Of a DNA stretch of 64,000 nt, positions 16,875 to 25,694 are shown piece by piece. This DNA comes from Gordonia westfalica (GTDB lineage Bacteria > Actinomycetota > Actinomycetes > Mycobacteriales > Mycobacteriaceae), in contig NZ_FNLM01000034.1 in the NCBI RefSeq assembly GCF_900105725.1, positions 2,852,001 to 2,916,000 on the forward strand, in the 5' to 3' direction. A program made the position numbers and the translations under genes. A model generated the notes under the pieces. The model was not told the DNA's origin. It was given only the letters and a program-made list of their open reading frames with translations, and made no database searches. Position 1 is the first letter of the stretch, and every line of letters begins with the position of its first letter.

Positions 16875-18541
16875 GTGGCCAGCAACACCAGTGGACCGAT
16901 GGTCACCAGCAGGCCGACGCCCAATGCGAGCAGCGTCGTCGCCAGATCCTTGGTACGTCGCACGACGTGGGACAGCGTGACGATCCCGAAGATCACCAGC
17001 ACCGCGAGGACCAGCGCGAAGTACGGGTTCCAGCGCCACAGCTCGGTGAAGCCCCAGAACAGACCGACGCCGACCGCCAGCCCCACGACGGCCTGAGCGA
17101 ACAGCAGGAGCCAGGCGGTGACCGGCGACTGTTCTTCTTCGGGCTCGCCGGACTCGCGCGTCTCGGTGTCCTCCCGGGCGACCGCGGCCTTCTGGGTCTC
17201 GCCGCGCTCGGCGTCCGCCGCGACCGATGCGATGCCGGCGGTCTCCGCCGACGATCCATCCGTGTCGTCGGCGGGGCCGTCGTCGCCGAGGCTCTCGTCG
17301 AGATCGGCGGTCTCGTCGACCGCGACGGTCTCGTGCTTGACCAGGTCGACCGTCTCGTCGTTCGCACCCGGCTCGGCGACGGCGCCGGCCTCGGTGTCCT
17401 CTTCGTCGACGGCCGGCGCCGACCATGCCTCGGTGTCGTACCACTGGGCCGACGCCTGCCAGGTCTCGCTCTCGTCCGGGAAGATGTCGGCGGCCTCATC
17501 CCCCGGGGACTCGATCGGCGCGATGATCTCGGTCGGGTTGTCGTCATCGCGTGCCCGTGCCGCGGCTGCCCGCGCACGACCCGAGGGCGCGGCCGTCGCG
17601 GCAGGGGCGCCGGTGTCCTTCCCCGCGTCCGCGGCGGCAGCGCCTGCGGCCGCGGCGCCGCGAGCACGACCCGTGCGGGCGAACAGCTTGCGTGCGAGAC
17701 CGCCGAGCGACTTCGCGCCCTTCTTCGGTCCGTTCGCGCCGACCGGCTGCGCACTTGTGTCGGCGTCGCCTTCAACGTCGGCGAAGTTGCGGTAGGCGTC
17801 GAAGTCCATGACGTCGGAGAACGCACCGTCACGACGCTCACGCGGTTCGGAAGCGGAGTCGACCTCGGTCAGGTCGTAGGTCACCACGTCGTCGGACTCG
17901 ACGACGACAAGACCCTCTTCGGTCCCGTCACCCGGCCCGTCCACGACCGGGATGATGCCGGTGACCGCGTTCGCCGACTCCTCGTCGACGGGCTGCGAGT
18001 CGCGCGGCGGACTCATCCGCCGGGCGACCGCGTCCGAGCTGAAGTCGCGGGTGGCCGGCGGCGCGACGCCATAGCCGGGCATCCCGCTCGCGTTGGGACC
18101 TCCGGGCGCGAACGGCCGGTCCGGGCGCGGCCGGTCGGCGACCGGGCGGTCGTCGGCGGCGCGACGTGCGACGGGGTTTCCCGACCGCGGGAACGGGCTG
18201 CTCGGGGTCTCCGGCGTCGCGGCTTCCGGGACCTCGGCCGATTCCACCTCTGGGGCCTTGGCCTCTGGGACCTTGACCTCCGCGGCCTTGACCTCCGGGA
18301 CCTGCGTCGACGAACTCGAGTCCGCAGAAGGGGCCTCGTCGTCGGCCTGCGCCGCGGACGCGTCGGTGATCTTCGGGATCTCGCCGGTCAGCTCGGAGAC
18401 CGAGACCGAACCGTCGCGTCCCGCGCGTCGTCGACCCCGACCGTCACGCCGGCTGGGCGTCGTGCCGCCGGCCGCCTGCGAGCGGGCGAGCAGTTCCGAT
18501 ACCGAAATGGGTCGAGATTCGGGTTCCGAATCATTCGACAT
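16871..18541 (-). CDS. Membrane protein with long disordered N-terminus (Rv0497-like)
   Basis: A 556-aa protein. Short conserved pieces at the N-terminus, ISVSELLARSQAAGG and VSVSELTGEIPKIT, are the hallmark of the Rv0497 group. They are followed by ~350 residues rich in Ala, Asp, Glu and Pro, including A-P-E-V-like repeats at about residues 75-110. Three or four hydrophobic helices lie at the C-terminus (WLLLFAQAVVGLAVGVGLF, YFALVLAVLVIFGIVTL, LLALGVGLLVTIGPLVLLA). It heads a coupled run into the TIM-barrel and thioesterase genes. The function is unknown. Confidence 0.85.
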   Translation of the reverse strand: MSNDSEPESRPISVSELLARSQAAGGTTPSRRDGRGRRRAGRDGSVSVSELTGEIPKITDASAAQADDEAPSADSSSSTQVPEVKAAEVKVPEAKAPEVESAEVPEAATPETPSSPFPRSGNPVARRAADDRPVADRPRPDRPFAPGGPNASGMPGYGVAPPATRDFSSDAVARRMSPPRDSQPVDEESANAVTGIIPVVDGPGDGTEEGLVVVESDDVVTYDLTEVDSASEPRERRDGAFSDVMDFDAYRNFADVEGDADTSAQPVGANGPKKGAKSLGGLARKLFARTGRARGAAAAGAAAADAGKDTGAPAATAAPSGRARAAAARARDDDNPTEIIAPIESPGDEAADIFPDESETWQASAQWYDTEAWSAPAVDEEDTEAGAVAEPGANDETVDLVKHETVAVDETADLDESLGDDGPADDTDGSSAETAGIASVAADAERGETQKAAVAREDTETRESGEPEEEQSPVTAWLLLFAQAVVGLAVGVGLFWGFTELWRWNPYFALVLAVLVIFGIVTLSHVVRRTKDLATTLLALGVGLLVTIGPLVLLAT

Positions 18542-18677
18542 GAAGTGGCTCTCCGTCCTGGAACGTCACCGGATGCCGGTCGAGCGCATCCGCTTTGGGT
18601 ACCTCTCGGCGCTCGAGGACCACCGTCGACCGACTCCCCCACCCCGCGCGCCCGTGGTGCGGCGTCGCAGAGACGGA

Positions 18678-19655
18678 TCAGCCGGCGCCGCCCCGAGCGC
18701 CAGTCGTCTGTGCGGGCTCGAACGAGTCGGCTGGTTCCGCGTCGAGCCGACGCAGGATGACGCCCTCCCGAAGAGCCCACGGACAGATTTCCAGTGTATC
18801 GACTTGGAGCGCCCGCATTGCCGCCTCGGCCACGAGCGCCCCGGCGACCAGCTGACCGGCGCGATCAGCGCTGACTCCTTCCAGCTCGGCACGGTCGGCG
18901 CGGGTCATGCGGGAGATGAACGAGATCAACTGGCGGAGTCCGCTCGTCGTCAGTTCGCGTCGGACGCGGGGTCCGGCGCTCGACGGTGCGGCCCCGGTCA
19001 GGCGGGCGAGGCTCCGGAAGGTCTTCGAGGTGCCGACGCAGAGGTCGGGCGCGCCGGGCGCGAGCAGTTCCTTCGCGGGGGCGCGCAACTCCGCGTCGAG
19101 CCAGTCGCGGAGGACGCCGATACGGCGCCGGTCCGGCGGGTCGTCGGGCAGCCATTCGCGCGTCAGTCGCCCGGCCCCGAGCGGCAGCGACAACGCGACG
19201 TCGGGTTCCTCGTCGACGCCGTTGGACATCTCCAGGGAACCGCCACCGATGTCGAGGGCGAGGATGCGGCCGGCGCTCCACCCGCGCCAGCGGCGCACGG
19301 CAAGCGAGGTGAGCCGTGCCTCGTCGCGCCCGGACAGCACCGCGATCCGGACTCCGGTGCGCCTCTCGACCTCGTCGAGCAGATCGTCGGAGTTGGTGGC
19401 GTCCCGGACGGCCGACGTGGCGAACGCCATCATCTGCTCGCAGCCGGAGGTACCGGCGATGTGGGTGAACTCGTCGACGGAGTCGATCAGCTTCGACACC
19501 GCCTTGTCGCTCATCCGACCGTCGGCGTCGATCTGTTCGGCCAGACGCAGAACCGCCTTGGTCGAACTCATGGGCGTCGGGTGACCACCGCGATGGGCAT
19601 CCACCACCAGGAGGTGAACAGTGTTGCTGCCCACATCCAGAACTCCTAAGCGCAC
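18678..19655 (-). CDS. Ppx/GppA family exopolyphosphatase/phosphohydrolase
   Basis: A 325-aa ASKHA-fold protein starting MRLGVLDVGSNTVHLLVVDA (phosphate-1 motif). A second phosphate motif is ILALDIGGGSLEMSNG near residue 140. It corresponds to Rv0496 (Ppx1), a short-chain exopolyphosphatase implicated in poly-P and (p)ppGpp homeostasis. It is shorter than E. coli Ppx (~510 aa), as is usual for this actinobacterial group. Its neighbour regX3-senX3 is the phosphate-responsive two-component system. Confidence 0.9.
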   Translation of the reverse strand: MRLGVLDVGSNTVHLLVVDAHRGGHPTPMSSTKAVLRLAEQIDADGRMSDKAVSKLIDSVDEFTHIAGTSGCEQMMAFATSAVRDATNSDDLLDEVERRTGVRIAVLSGRDEARLTSLAVRRWRGWSAGRILALDIGGGSLEMSNGVDEEPDVALSLPLGAGRLTREWLPDDPPDRRRIGVLRDWLDAELRAPAKELLAPGAPDLCVGTSKTFRSLARLTGAAPSSAGPRVRRELTTSGLRQLISFISRMTRADRAELEGVSADRAGQLVAGALVAEAAMRALQVDTLEICPWALREGVILRRLDAEPADSFEPAQTTGARGGAG

Positions 19656-19710
19656 GGGTCAACGGTAATGCAGGCGTCGTGCCGGCACGATCCGGGCTAC
19701 CGTTGTAGTC

Positions 19711-20571
19711 GTGACCGCAATCTCGCCGTCCGCGCCACGAATCACGCCCGCCCCGGAGGTCGAACTCGACTTTCCGCGTGAATGGTACGAATTCGTCGAT
19801 CCGGCCGATCCCGAACACCTCATCAGAGCCGACCTCACCTGGCTGCTCTCACACTGGACGTGCGTCTTCGGCACCCCGGCCTGCCAGGGCATCCTGCCCG
19901 GACGCGAGACCGACGGCTGCTGCAGCCACGGCGCCTACCTGTCCGATTCCGACGATCGCAAACGTCTCGCCCACGGCGTCTCGATGCTCACCCCGGAGGA
20001 CTGGCAGTTCTACAAGAAGGGATCGGGCAAAAACCCGGTCGGCCCCAAGGGTTATCTCGAAGAGGGCGACCTCGACGACGAACCGGCCCTGAAGACGCGA
20101 CTTCACAAGGGCGCGTGCATCTTTCTGAACCGCCCGGGCTTCGCCGGCGGTGTGGGATGTGCACTGCACTCGATGGCCCTGCGCAAGGGCCTCGAGCCGC
20201 TCACCGTGAAGCCCGACGTGTGCTGGCAGCTGCCGGTGCGTCGTGAACAGGACTGGGTGGAACGTCCCGACGGCACCCAGGTCCTACAGACCACGATCAC
20301 CGAGTTCGACCGCCGCGGCTGGGGCGAGGGCGGCCATGACCTGAAGTGGTACTGCTCGGGCTCCCCCGACGCCCACGTCGGCGCGACCCAGGTCTGGGAG
20401 TCCTACGCACCCGAACTGACCGAGCTCCTGGGCGCCAAGGCCTACGAGGTCCTCGCCGCCGCCTGCCGACGCCGAAACGGATTGGGACTCATCGCCATCC
20501 ACCCGGCCACCCAGGCCGCGACGGCCCGTCGGGAAACCGACGTCAAGTACGAACTGCAACCGCCGGAGTGA
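19711..20571 (+). CDS. Conserved actinobacterial cysteine-rich protein (Rv0495c-like)
   Basis: A 286-aa protein transcribed divergently from ppx and convergently with regX3. Conserved-looking cysteines occur as [44 protein letters not shown] and WYCSG, suggesting a metal or Fe-S centre. A DUF3109-type relation is possible but not certain. The GTG start at 19711 is 55 bp from the divergent ppx start. A perfect 11-bp-stem terminator follows the stop. No enzymatic function can be given. Confidence 0.85.
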   Translation: MTAISPSAPRITPAPEVELDFPREWYEFVDPADPEHLIRADLTWLLSHWTCVFGTPACQGILPGRETDGCCSHGAYLSDSDDRKRLAHGVSMLTPEDWQFYKKGSGKNPVGPKGYLEEGDLDDEPALKTRLHKGACIFLNRPGFAGGVGCALHSMALRKGLEPLTVKPDVCWQLPVRREQDWVERPDGTQVLQTTITEFDRRGWGEGGHDLKWYCSGSPDAHVGATQVWESYAPELTELLGAKAYEVLAAACRRRNGLGLIAIHPATQAATARRETDVKYELQPPE

Positions 20572-20574
20572 CCG

Positions 20575-20601
20575 GGGTGCGCGGGAAAAGCCCGCGCACC
20601 C
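20575..20601. terminator. Bidirectional terminator between the Rv0495c-like gene and regX3
   Basis: GGGTGCGCGGG, loop AAAAG, CCCGCGCACCC: a perfect 11-bp stem lying in the 33 bp between two convergent genes. It would serve both. Confidence 0.85.
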
Positions 20602-20604
20602 GGC

Positions 20605-21290
20605 TCAGGCCTCGAGTTTGTACCCGAGTCCGCGCACGGTGATGAGGTGCTTCGGGTTGGCCGAATCCGGCTCGATCTTGGAGCGCAGGCGCTTGACGTG
20701 CACATCGAGGGTCTTGGTGTCGCCGACGTAGTCGACGCCCCAGACCCGATCGATCAACTGCCCGCGGGTCAGCACGCGGCCGGCGTTGCGCATGAGGTAC
20801 TCGAGGAGATCGAACTCCTTGAGCGGCAGCGTGATCGGCTCACCGTTGACCGCCACCGTGTGCCGTTCGACGTCCATCCGCACCGGTCCCGCCTCGAGGA
20901 CGGCGAGGTCGAGGTCCTCCTCGGTGGGGTCGGCCCCTCGTCGCAGGACCGCCCGGATGCGGGCGATGAGTTCCCGCGCCGAATACGGCTTGGTCACATA
21001 GTCGTCGGCACCGAGTTCCAGTCCGACGACCTTGTCGATCTCGGTGTCGCGGGCGGTCACCATGATCACCGGCACATTCGACCGGGCGCGCAGCGCCTTG
21101 CAGATCTCCGTACCCGACATCCCGGGAGCATCAGGTCGAGGAGCACGATGTCGGGGCTGACGCGCTCGAAGGTGGGCAGGGCCTGCGCACCGTCGTTGAC
21201 GATGCTGGCCTCGAACCCCTCCTTGCGCAGTAGGAAGGCCAGCGGATCGGCCAGCGATTCCTCGTCCTCGACGATCAGCACGTGGGTCAA
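20605..21290 (-). CDS. regX3: RegX3, phosphate-response regulator (frameshifted in this sequence)
   Basis: An OmpR/PhoB-family response regulator. The receiver domain starts MTHVLIVEDEESLADPLAFL and has the phospho-acceptor Asp in DIVLLDLMLPG. The frame then breaks at about 21121, where the coding strand has CCGGGATG instead of an expected CCGGGGATG. The second frame continues MSGTEICKALRARSNVPVIMVTARD, then GADDYVTKPYSARELIARI and the winged-helix effector domain to GLGYKLEA. One missing G explains the break. It lies 3 bp after senX3; in M. tuberculosis this gap is long and holds MIRU repeats, which are absent here. Confidence 0.92.
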
Positions 21291-21293
21291 CTC

Positions 21294-22652
21294 TCAGATT
21301 CCTTCGTCGTCGGCGGACCAGCCCACGTCGGACAGGTCCTCGGGGATGCACAGTGTGAAGGTGGAGCCCGTACCCGGTTCGCTCCACAGATTGATCGTGC
21401 CGCCGTGGTTGGCGGCCACGTGTTTGACGATCGCGAGGCCCAGACCGGTACCGCCGGTCAGCCGCGACCGCGCCTGGTCGACGCGGAAGAACCGCTCGAA
21501 GACACGCTGCTGGTCGGAGCGTGCGATGCCGATGCCGCGGTCGGTCACGGCGATCGCCACCATGGGACGGCCGTCGATCCGGATGATGCGGCGGCTGATC
21601 GAGACGACGGTGTCGGCGGGCGAGTACGCGATGGCGTTGGCGATCAGGTTGTTCAGAGCGGTGAGCAGCAGGAGTCGGTCTCCGCTGATCGCCGCACCGA
21701 TCGGCTCGTCGGACCGCAACTCGATCGCTGCCGCCTCGGCGGTGATCGTCGCCGCGGAGAGGGCTTCGTCGATGAGCGCGTCGACGTCGATGCGGGTGAA
21801 CTCGGGGGTGTCGCCGTCCTGCAGCCGGGACAGCGCGAGCAGTTCGCTCACCAGCTTGCCCATGCGTTTGGTTTCCCCGACCACCCGCTGACCGAAGTGC
21901 TGGACCGACTCGGCGTCGTCAGCCGATTCGAGGAGCGCCTCGGCGAGCAGGCCGATGGCGCCGACCGGGGTCTTCAGCTCGTGGGAGACGTTCGCGACGA
22001 AGTCGCGCCGGGTGGCCTCGAGACGCTTGTGCTCGGTGTCGTCGAGACCGTAGACCACCGCGTAGCGTTCATCGTCCTGTGCCACCACCTTGGCCAGGCA
22101 CCGCACGTGTTCGACGGTGGGGCGCGGCGTACGCCCGGTGGAGACGAAGCCGAGGCTCGACGTGGGCGGACTGAACTCGAAGTTCCGCTCGATGTCGGTG
22201 TCGAGGACGTCCTTGACCGCGTCCCAGACCGGGTCGGCCAGCAGCATCTCGCGCACCATGCCGAGTTCGACGGCCCGATGGTTGAACATCACCACGTCCC
22301 GGTACTGGTCGACCACGGCGACGGCGGTCGACGAGTTGCGGACGACCATGCTCAGCAGACCGGCCTTGGTCATCCGGCCGTCGGGGGTCGTCGACTGGAC
22401 GTCGGAATCGCGCACCTCGGCCGACGCCGGCACGGCCCTGGGCGCCAGCGCACGGTCGGCGGTGGGGATGGGAAGCGCGGCCTCGCTCGGGACCTCGGAG
22501 CCCGCGGACACCCGCCTCCGGGCGGGCCAGGAGCCGAGCGCGAAACGTCGGGGCCACCCGAGGCCGCCGAAGCGACGACCCAGCATGACTCCGAGGATGA
22601 GCGCGAGCACGAAAGCGATCGTCGCGGCTGAGATTGCGGCGGCCACGAGCAC
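21294..22652 (-). CDS. senX3: SenX3, phosphate-sensing histidine kinase
   Basis: A 452-aa sensor kinase with an N-terminal membrane segment (LVAAAISAATIAFVLALILG), a PAS-like region (about residues 110-205) and the dimerisation/phospho-acceptor motif FVANVSHELKTPVGAIGLL (His near residue 225). An HATPase domain follows with N-box ALNNLIANAIAYS, VTDRGIGIA and GGTGLGLAIVKHV. Partner of RegX3 in control of phosphate-limitation genes. It lacks a long extracytoplasmic sensor, as PhoR/SenX3 proteins do. Confidence 0.94.
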   Translation of the reverse strand: MLVAAAISAATIAFVLALILGVMLGRRFGGLGWPRRFALGSWPARRRVSAGSEVPSEAALPIPTADRALAPRAVPASAEVRDSDVQSTTPDGRMTKAGLLSMVVRNSSTAVAVVDQYRDVVMFNHRAVELGMVREMLLADPVWDAVKDVLDTDIERNFEFSPPTSSLGFVSTGRTPRPTVEHVRCLAKVVAQDDERYAVVYGLDDTEHKRLEATRRDFVANVSHELKTPVGAIGLLAEALLESADDAESVQHFGQRVVGETKRMGKLVSELLALSRLQDGDTPEFTRIDVDALIDEALSAATITAEAAAIELRSDEPIGAAISGDRLLLLTALNNLIANAIAYSPADTVVSISRRIIRIDGRPMVAIAVTDRGIGIARSDQQRVFERFFRVDQARSRLTGGTGLGLAIVKHVAANHGGTINLWSEPGTGSTFTLCIPEDLSDVGWSADDEGI

Positions 22653-22785
22653 AGCTTACGGATTAACCAACTCCGGTCGCACATATGTCGCGGCTGTTCG
22701 GCAGGTGTTCACGTGCCGTTCGCCGAAGAGCCGGCGGTCGCCGCGGAAGGTCGTCGGCAGGTTCAGATGCCGCCGCCGGCCGGAC

Positions 22786-23106
22786 TCACTGAGGGACCGG
22801 GACCGCCATGTCGGCGAACTCCGGGTGGAGAGCGATGAAACGCTGGACGTACGAGCACACCGGGACGACCTGCTTGCCGCTGGCCCGGATGTCCTCGAGG
22901 ACGTACCGAACGAGTTGTCCCGCATAGCCGTGCCCGCTGTAGTGCTCGCGGACCACGGTGTGGGTCAGCACGATCTGGTACGGCTCCGAGACATAGTCGA
23001 GGTACCCGACCACTTCGTCCTCGCCGAAGGCATCAGAGACGAGAATCGCCTCATACCGTTCCTGAGCAGGTGAATGGTCGATCCGCAAGGTGCCCACATC
23101 CGCCAT
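22786..23106 (-). CDS. Small GNAT-family N-acetyltransferase (YjdJ/NATD1 type)
   Basis: About 106 aa starting MADVGTLRIDHSPAQERYEA. The acetyl-CoA binding stretch is HTVVREHYSGHGYAGQLVRYVL, followed by VVPVCSYVQRFIALHPEF, the typical ending of the short GNAT subfamily related to human NATD1. An in-frame ATG at 23130 would add eight residues; 23106 begins the recognised fold. The substrate is unknown. Confidence 0.85.
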   Translation of the reverse strand: MADVGTLRIDHSPAQERYEAILVSDAFGEDEVVGYLDYVSEPYQIVLTHTVVREHYSGHGYAGQLVRYVLEDIRASGKQVVPVCSYVQRFIALHPEFADMAVPVPQ

Positions 23107-23158
23107 AGCGTCTAATGTAGCGCGCGTCACACCAAAGAAGCTATGACGATTATGTTAC

Positions 23159-23194
23159 GCGCCCGCCGTCCGGCGATTCGCCGACAGCGGGCGC
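23159..23194 (-). terminator. Hairpin downstream of gpm1
   Basis: GCGCCCGC at 23159-23166 pairs with GCGGGCGC at 23187-23194, with a second small stem (CCGGCGA/TCGCCG) in the loop. It lies 16 bp after the gpm1 stop on the minus strand and lacks a clear T-run. Confidence 0.55.
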
Positions 23195-23209
23195 GTCGGT
23201 CGAGGAGGC

Positions 23210-23956
23210 CTACTTCTGGCCCTGCGCCGCCACGGCGGCCGCACCGGCCGCCGCCGCCTCGGGATCGAGGTAGGTGCCGCCCGGATTCAGCGGCTTGAGG
23301 TTGTCGTCGAGGTCGTAGCGCAGCGGGTTGCCGGTGGGGATGTTCAGCCCCGCGATGTCCTCGTCGGAGATGTCGTCGAGGTACTTGACGAGCGCCCGGA
23401 GCGAGTTGCCGTGCGCCGCGACGAGCACGGTCTTACCGGCCTTGAGGTCGGCGGCGATCGTCTCGGTGAAGTACGGGATCATGCGTGCCACGACGTCCTT
23501 GAGGCACTCGGTCAGCGGCACCTCGTCGAGGTCGGCGTACCGCGGGTCGCCGACCTGGCTGTACTCGGCGTCGGGCTCGATGGCCGGCGGCGGGGTGTCG
23601 TAGCTGCGACGCCACAGCATGAACTGCTCCTGGCCGTACTTCTCCAGGGTGTCCGCCTTGTCGAGGCCCTGGAGCGCACCGTAGTGACGCTCGTTGAGAC
23701 GCCAGTCGCGGACCACCGGGATCCAATGGCGGTCGGCGCGGTCGAGGGCGATCTGCGCCGTCGAGATCGCGCGGCGTAGCAGCGAGGTGTAGAGGACGTC
23801 GGGCAGCAGATCGTGCTCGATGAGCAGTTCGCCGGCCCGCACGGCCTCGGCCTTACCCTTGTCCGTGAGCGCCACGTCCACCCATCCGGTGAACTGGTTG
23901 GACGCATTCCATTCACTCTCGCCGTGACGCATCAGGATCAGGGTGCCGTTGCTCAT
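23210..23956 (-). CDS. gpmA: 2,3-bisphosphoglycerate-dependent phosphoglycerate mutase
   Basis: Glycolytic interconversion of 3- and 2-phosphoglycerate. The 248-aa protein begins [17 protein letters not shown] with the catalytic phosphohistidine motif RHGES. It also has [34 protein letters not shown] and [15 protein letters not shown]. The ATG at 23956 is chosen because an upstream in-frame extension has a Gly/Ala-rich, non-conserved sequence. It matches Rv0489 (gpm1) next to senX3-regX3. The C-terminus ends in an Ala-rich tail. Confidence 0.95.
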   Translation of the reverse strand: MSNGTLILMRHGESEWNASNQFTGWVDVALTDKGKAEAVRAGELLIEHDLLPDVLYTSLLRRAISTAQIALDRADRHWIPVVRDWRLNERHYGALQGLDKADTLEKYGQEQFMLWRRSYDTPPPAIEPDAEYSQVGDPRYADLDEVPLTECLKDVVARMIPYFTETIAADLKAGKTVLVAAHGNSLRALVKYLDDISDEDIAGLNIPTGNPLRYDLDDNLKPLNPGGTYLDPEAAAAGAAAVAAQGQK

Positions 23957-24092
23957 GGGCGATAGTTTCGCATAGACGGCCGGAGCCTTCTTCCCACCGC
24001 CCCCGGCACCACCGCGACCCCGCACGACGATCCGGCGGCGAACTGCCGCGGTTCGCCCGGCGGCGCATGCATCCGAGGTCTAGCGTTATCCC

Positions 24093-25538
24093 ATGACAGC
24101 CAGCACAAACGCCGGCGAGACCGGCAAGAATGCGGAACAGCAGCCCGAGCTCAAACGCGTATTGGGCTGGAAGTTGCTACTCCTGTTCATCATCGGCGAC
24201 ATCCTGGGCACCGGCGTCTATGCGCTGACCGGTCAGGTGGCCGGCGAGGTCGGGGGCGCGGCGTGGTTGCCGTTCCTCATCGCCTTCGCCGTCGCGACGC
24301 TCACCGCGTTCTCCTATCTCGAACTGGTGACCAAGTATCCGCAGGCCGCGGGCGCAGCGCTGTACGTGCACAAGGCCTTCGGCATCCACTTCGTCACCTT
24401 CATCGTCCTGTTCACGGTGATGTGCTCGGGCATCACATCGGCGACGACGGCGTCGCGCGCCTTCGCGGTGAACATGCTGACCGCATTCAGCGGCGACTCC
24501 CCCGACGCCACGAATCCGGCGCTGTACGCAGTGGCGGTCGGCTTCCTTCTGCTGGTCATGTTCATCAACTTCCGCGGCGTCGCCGAAGGGGTCGGCACCA
24601 ACGTGGTACTGACGCTGGTCGAGCTGACCGGCCTGCTGCTCGTGCTGTTCATCGGGTACTGGTTCATCGTGGGCGGCAACGCCGATCACTGGGATGCGGT
24701 GGTGGCCTTCGAGAGTCCCGACGACAAGAACGTCTTCATCGCCGTCACCGCGGCGACCTCGCTGGCCTTCTTCGCCCTCGTGGGTTTCGAGGATTCGGTC
24801 AACATGGCCGAGGAGTGCAAGGAGCCGACCCGCATCTTCCCGAAGGTGATGTTGAGCGGCCTCGGGATCACTGCGACGGTCTATGTCCTCATCGCGATCT
24901 GTGCGGTGGCCATCGTCCCCGTGGGCGTGCTGGCCGAGAGCGAGACCCCGCTCGTCGACGTCGTCCAGGCGGCGGCGCCGGACTTCCCGATGTCGGATCT
25001 GCTGCCGTGGATATCGATGTTCGCGGTCGCCAACACCGCGCTCATCAACATGATGATGGCGAGCCGCCTGCTCTACGGCATGGCCAAGCGCGGCGTGCTC
25101 CCCAAGTTCCTCGCCTACGTGCACCCGGGTCGCCGGACCCCGTTCGGGGCCGTCATCTTCACCACGGTCGTCGCGTTGTTGCTCCTCACCTACGTGAGCT
25201 CTGATCCGAAGGGCTCCATCGTGGGGCTGCTCGGCGGCACCACCGCGCTGCTGTTGCTCGCGGTGTTCACGGTGGTCAACGTGTCGGTGCTCGTCCTCCG
25301 GCGGGACAAGGTGGAACACAAACACTTCCGGACCTACACCCCCGTCGCGGTCCTCGGTGCCGTCACGTGCGGATACCTCACCCTGCCGATCACCGGCCGC
25401 GACCCCGAACAGTATGTGATCGCCGGCTGGCTCCTGCTGCTCGGAGTGGTCCTGTGGGCGCTCACGTATTGGTGGCACAAGCGATCCGGTGACCGCGCGA
25501 TCAGCTACGACGAGGTGCCACCGCACCAGATGAAGTAG
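24093..25538 (+). CDS. APC-family amino acid permease
   Basis: A 481-aa transporter with about 12 hydrophobic segments. The first helix region LLLFIIGDILGTGVYALTGQVAG has the GxG motif of APC transporters, and the protein also contains FALVGFEDSVNMAEECKEPTRIFPK, typical of this family. The substrate is probably a neutral or cationic amino acid but cannot be fixed. It is separated from gpm1 by divergent promoters and ends at a strong hairpin. It is the last core gene before the integrated island. Confidence 0.9.
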   Translation: MTASTNAGETGKNAEQQPELKRVLGWKLLLLFIIGDILGTGVYALTGQVAGEVGGAAWLPFLIAFAVATLTAFSYLELVTKYPQAAGAALYVHKAFGIHFVTFIVLFTVMCSGITSATTASRAFAVNMLTAFSGDSPDATNPALYAVAVGFLLLVMFINFRGVAEGVGTNVVLTLVELTGLLLVLFIGYWFIVGGNADHWDAVVAFESPDDKNVFIAVTAATSLAFFALVGFEDSVNMAEECKEPTRIFPKVMLSGLGITATVYVLIAICAVAIVPVGVLAESETPLVDVVQAAAPDFPMSDLLPWISMFAVANTALINMMMASRLLYGMAKRGVLPKFLAYVHPGRRTPFGAVIFTTVVALLLLTYVSSDPKGSIVGLLGGTTALLLLAVFTVVNVSVLVLRRDKVEHKHFRTYTPVAVLGAVTCGYLTLPITGRDPEQYVIAGWLLLLGVVLWALTYWWHKRSGDRAISYDEVPPHQMK

Positions 25539-25573
25539 ACGCCCTCGCCGACAGCCCGACGGGACCGAAAGCG

Positions 25574-25620
25574 ACCGGCCCCCACCGGAGGTGACGTGAT
25601 CACCTGCGGTGGGGGCCGGT
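25574..25620. terminator. Long hairpin after the permease gene; possibly the original tRNA-fMet terminator
   Basis: ACCGGCCCCCACCG at 25574-25587 pairs perfectly with CGGTGGGGGCCGGT at 25607-25620; the loop holds a second inverted repeat AGGTGA/TCACCT. On the plus strand it is followed by TTCT and terminates the permease transcript. On the minus strand it begins 4 bp after a CTACCA that matches the 3' end of tRNA-fMet, so it may also have been that tRNA's terminator before the island inserted. Confidence 0.8.
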
Positions 25621-25623
25621 TTC

Positions 25624-25629
25624 TGGTAG
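25624..25629. other. Putative left attachment-site core (attL) of the island
   Basis: TGGTAG here equals TGGTAG at 48357-48362, the complement of the CTACCA 3' end of tRNA-fMet. Both are preceded by TTTCT (left) or TTTCTTT without the same spacing (right). The left copy lies just after the permease terminator and just before a truncated foreign reading frame. Six bases is short, so the assignment is inferred from position as well as sequence. Confidence 0.45.
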
Positions 25630-25694
25630 TCCTCGCTGGAGCCAAGGTCAACACCCCCATTCGGCCCAGTACCGCATCTGATCAGGGATTATCT

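Noticed and set aside
25630..25680. A longer duplicate of the tRNA 3' half as attL
   Set aside because: After TGGTAG the left side diverges at once from the tRNA sequence, so only a 6-bp core is shared. The site is kept as a short-core candidate only.
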